The position numbers were made by a program, and so were the translations under genes. From the NCBI RefSeq assembly GCF_020404845.1, contig NZ_JAIOJZ010000004.1, positions 124,001-188,000 of the forward strand: a stretch of 64,000 nucleotides of DNA, in the 5' to 3' direction. The notes beneath the pieces were generated by a model. It saw only the letters and a list, made by a program, of their open reading frames with translations, did not search any database and had not been told where the DNA came from. Each line of letters begins with the position of its first letter. Within the stretch, counting starts at the first letter, position 1. This DNA comes from Streptomyces hyderabadensis. GTDB taxonomy: Bacteria > Actinomycetota > Actinomycetes > Streptomycetales > Streptomycetaceae. Positions 63,832-64,000 of the stretch are shown here, one piece after another.

Positions 63832-64000
63832 TCAGGTGCGCTTGGCCAGCCCGTAGGCCGCGCCGAGCGCGCCGTGGCCGATCAGCAGCACCCCCGCCGC
63901 GGTCCAGCCTCCGCTGCGGCGCCGCAGACCCCAGACGGTGAGCGGCAGCCCCGTCGCCATCTGGGCCAGCGCCAGGACGCGGGATCCCGGTCCGCCCGTC
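63832..64000 (-). CDS. Small membrane protein, 5'-truncated by window edge
   Basis: The last 55 codons and stop of a minus-strand gene that begins beyond the window. The readable part has two hydrophobic segments (VLALAQMATGLPLTVWGL and WTAAGVLLIGHGALGAAYGL) separated by a basic loop, and ends LAKRT. This is a polytopic membrane protein of unknown function. Confidence 0.65.
   Translation of the reverse strand, partial: TGGPGSRVLALAQMATGLPLTVWGLRRRSGGWTAAGVLLIGHGALGAAYGLAKRT

Noticed and set aside
62365..63856. Long open frames on both strands through the right-edge repeats
   Set aside because: Repeat spacings of 118 and 126 bp do not keep frame, products are repetitive, and one frame overlaps the real Trypco1-like gene.

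Overview
The window is about 72-75% GC (estimated by eye), uses GC-rich third codon positions and frequent GTG starts, and carries lineage markers: a whiE-type spore pigment type II polyketide operon, a conservon (cvnABCD), a Lon gene with an HspR (HAIR) operator, the actinobacterial fused 2-oxoglutarate dehydrogenase, and two-gene Ku/LigD-polymerase end joining. Together these indicate a Streptomyces or close relative. Gene order looks like a conserved core-chromosome segment of that genus; this is from memory, not a search.

Left part (1-5.2 kb): seven co-directional genes of an aromatic spore-pigment pathway (SchA/CurD-like protein cut by the window edge, cupin, KS-alpha, KS-beta, ACP, aromatase/cyclase, TcmI-like cyclase), closed by a strong hairpin terminator. 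5.4-22.8 kb is mixed housekeeping: a secreted metzincin-like DUF3152 protein, a DUF4142 protein, Ku and LigD-type polymerase (divergent), a NERD protein, a tyrosine-phosphatase-like protein, a lipoprotein/orphan histidine kinase pair, an SH3 protein, a FtsW/RodA-PBP2 pair, a Uma2 protein, an AurF-like diiron oxygenase with a TetR regulator, and an NlpC/P60 endopeptidase.

22-28 kb (minus strand) is a conservon: sensor-kinase-like CvnA with a long repetitive tail, roadblock CvnB, DUF742 CvnC, Ras-like CvnD, followed by a styrene-monooxygenase-type flavoprotein. 28-40 kb holds a PP2C-like protein, MarR regulator, GH25 lysozyme, Lon, a spermidine-synthase-like protein, an OmpR/EnvZ-type two-component pair, and the 1274-residue multifunctional 2-oxoglutarate decarboxylase/dehydrogenase.

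40-62.8 kb is the unusual part: about 22.6 kb on one strand, tightly packed and often with 4-bp overlaps. It interleaves an FxSxx-type radical-SAM cyclophane RiPP locus (precursor FxsA, radical SAM FxsB, HExxH enzyme, two TIR-like/NB-ARC/TPR FxsT proteins) with two parallel ATPase/vWA conflict-type modules. Module A is Trypco1-like protein, trypsin-like VMAP protein, MoxR ATPase and SAV_2336-type vWA protein. Module B is Trypco1-like protein, Mg-chelatase-I-like ATPase, ChlD-like vWA protein and CHAT protease. The layout suggests an NTP-dependent, protease-armed surveillance system that shares control with, or uses, a modified peptide. Within it are a diverged tandem duplication that leaves a 60-codon orphan of the vWA C-terminus, a non-canonical FxsA tail, and a similar W-x-F-acidic C-terminus on both FxsT proteins. 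The right edge (62.9-64 kb) has a small DUF6104-like gene, about 700 bp of degenerate tandem repeats, and a truncated membrane-protein gene.
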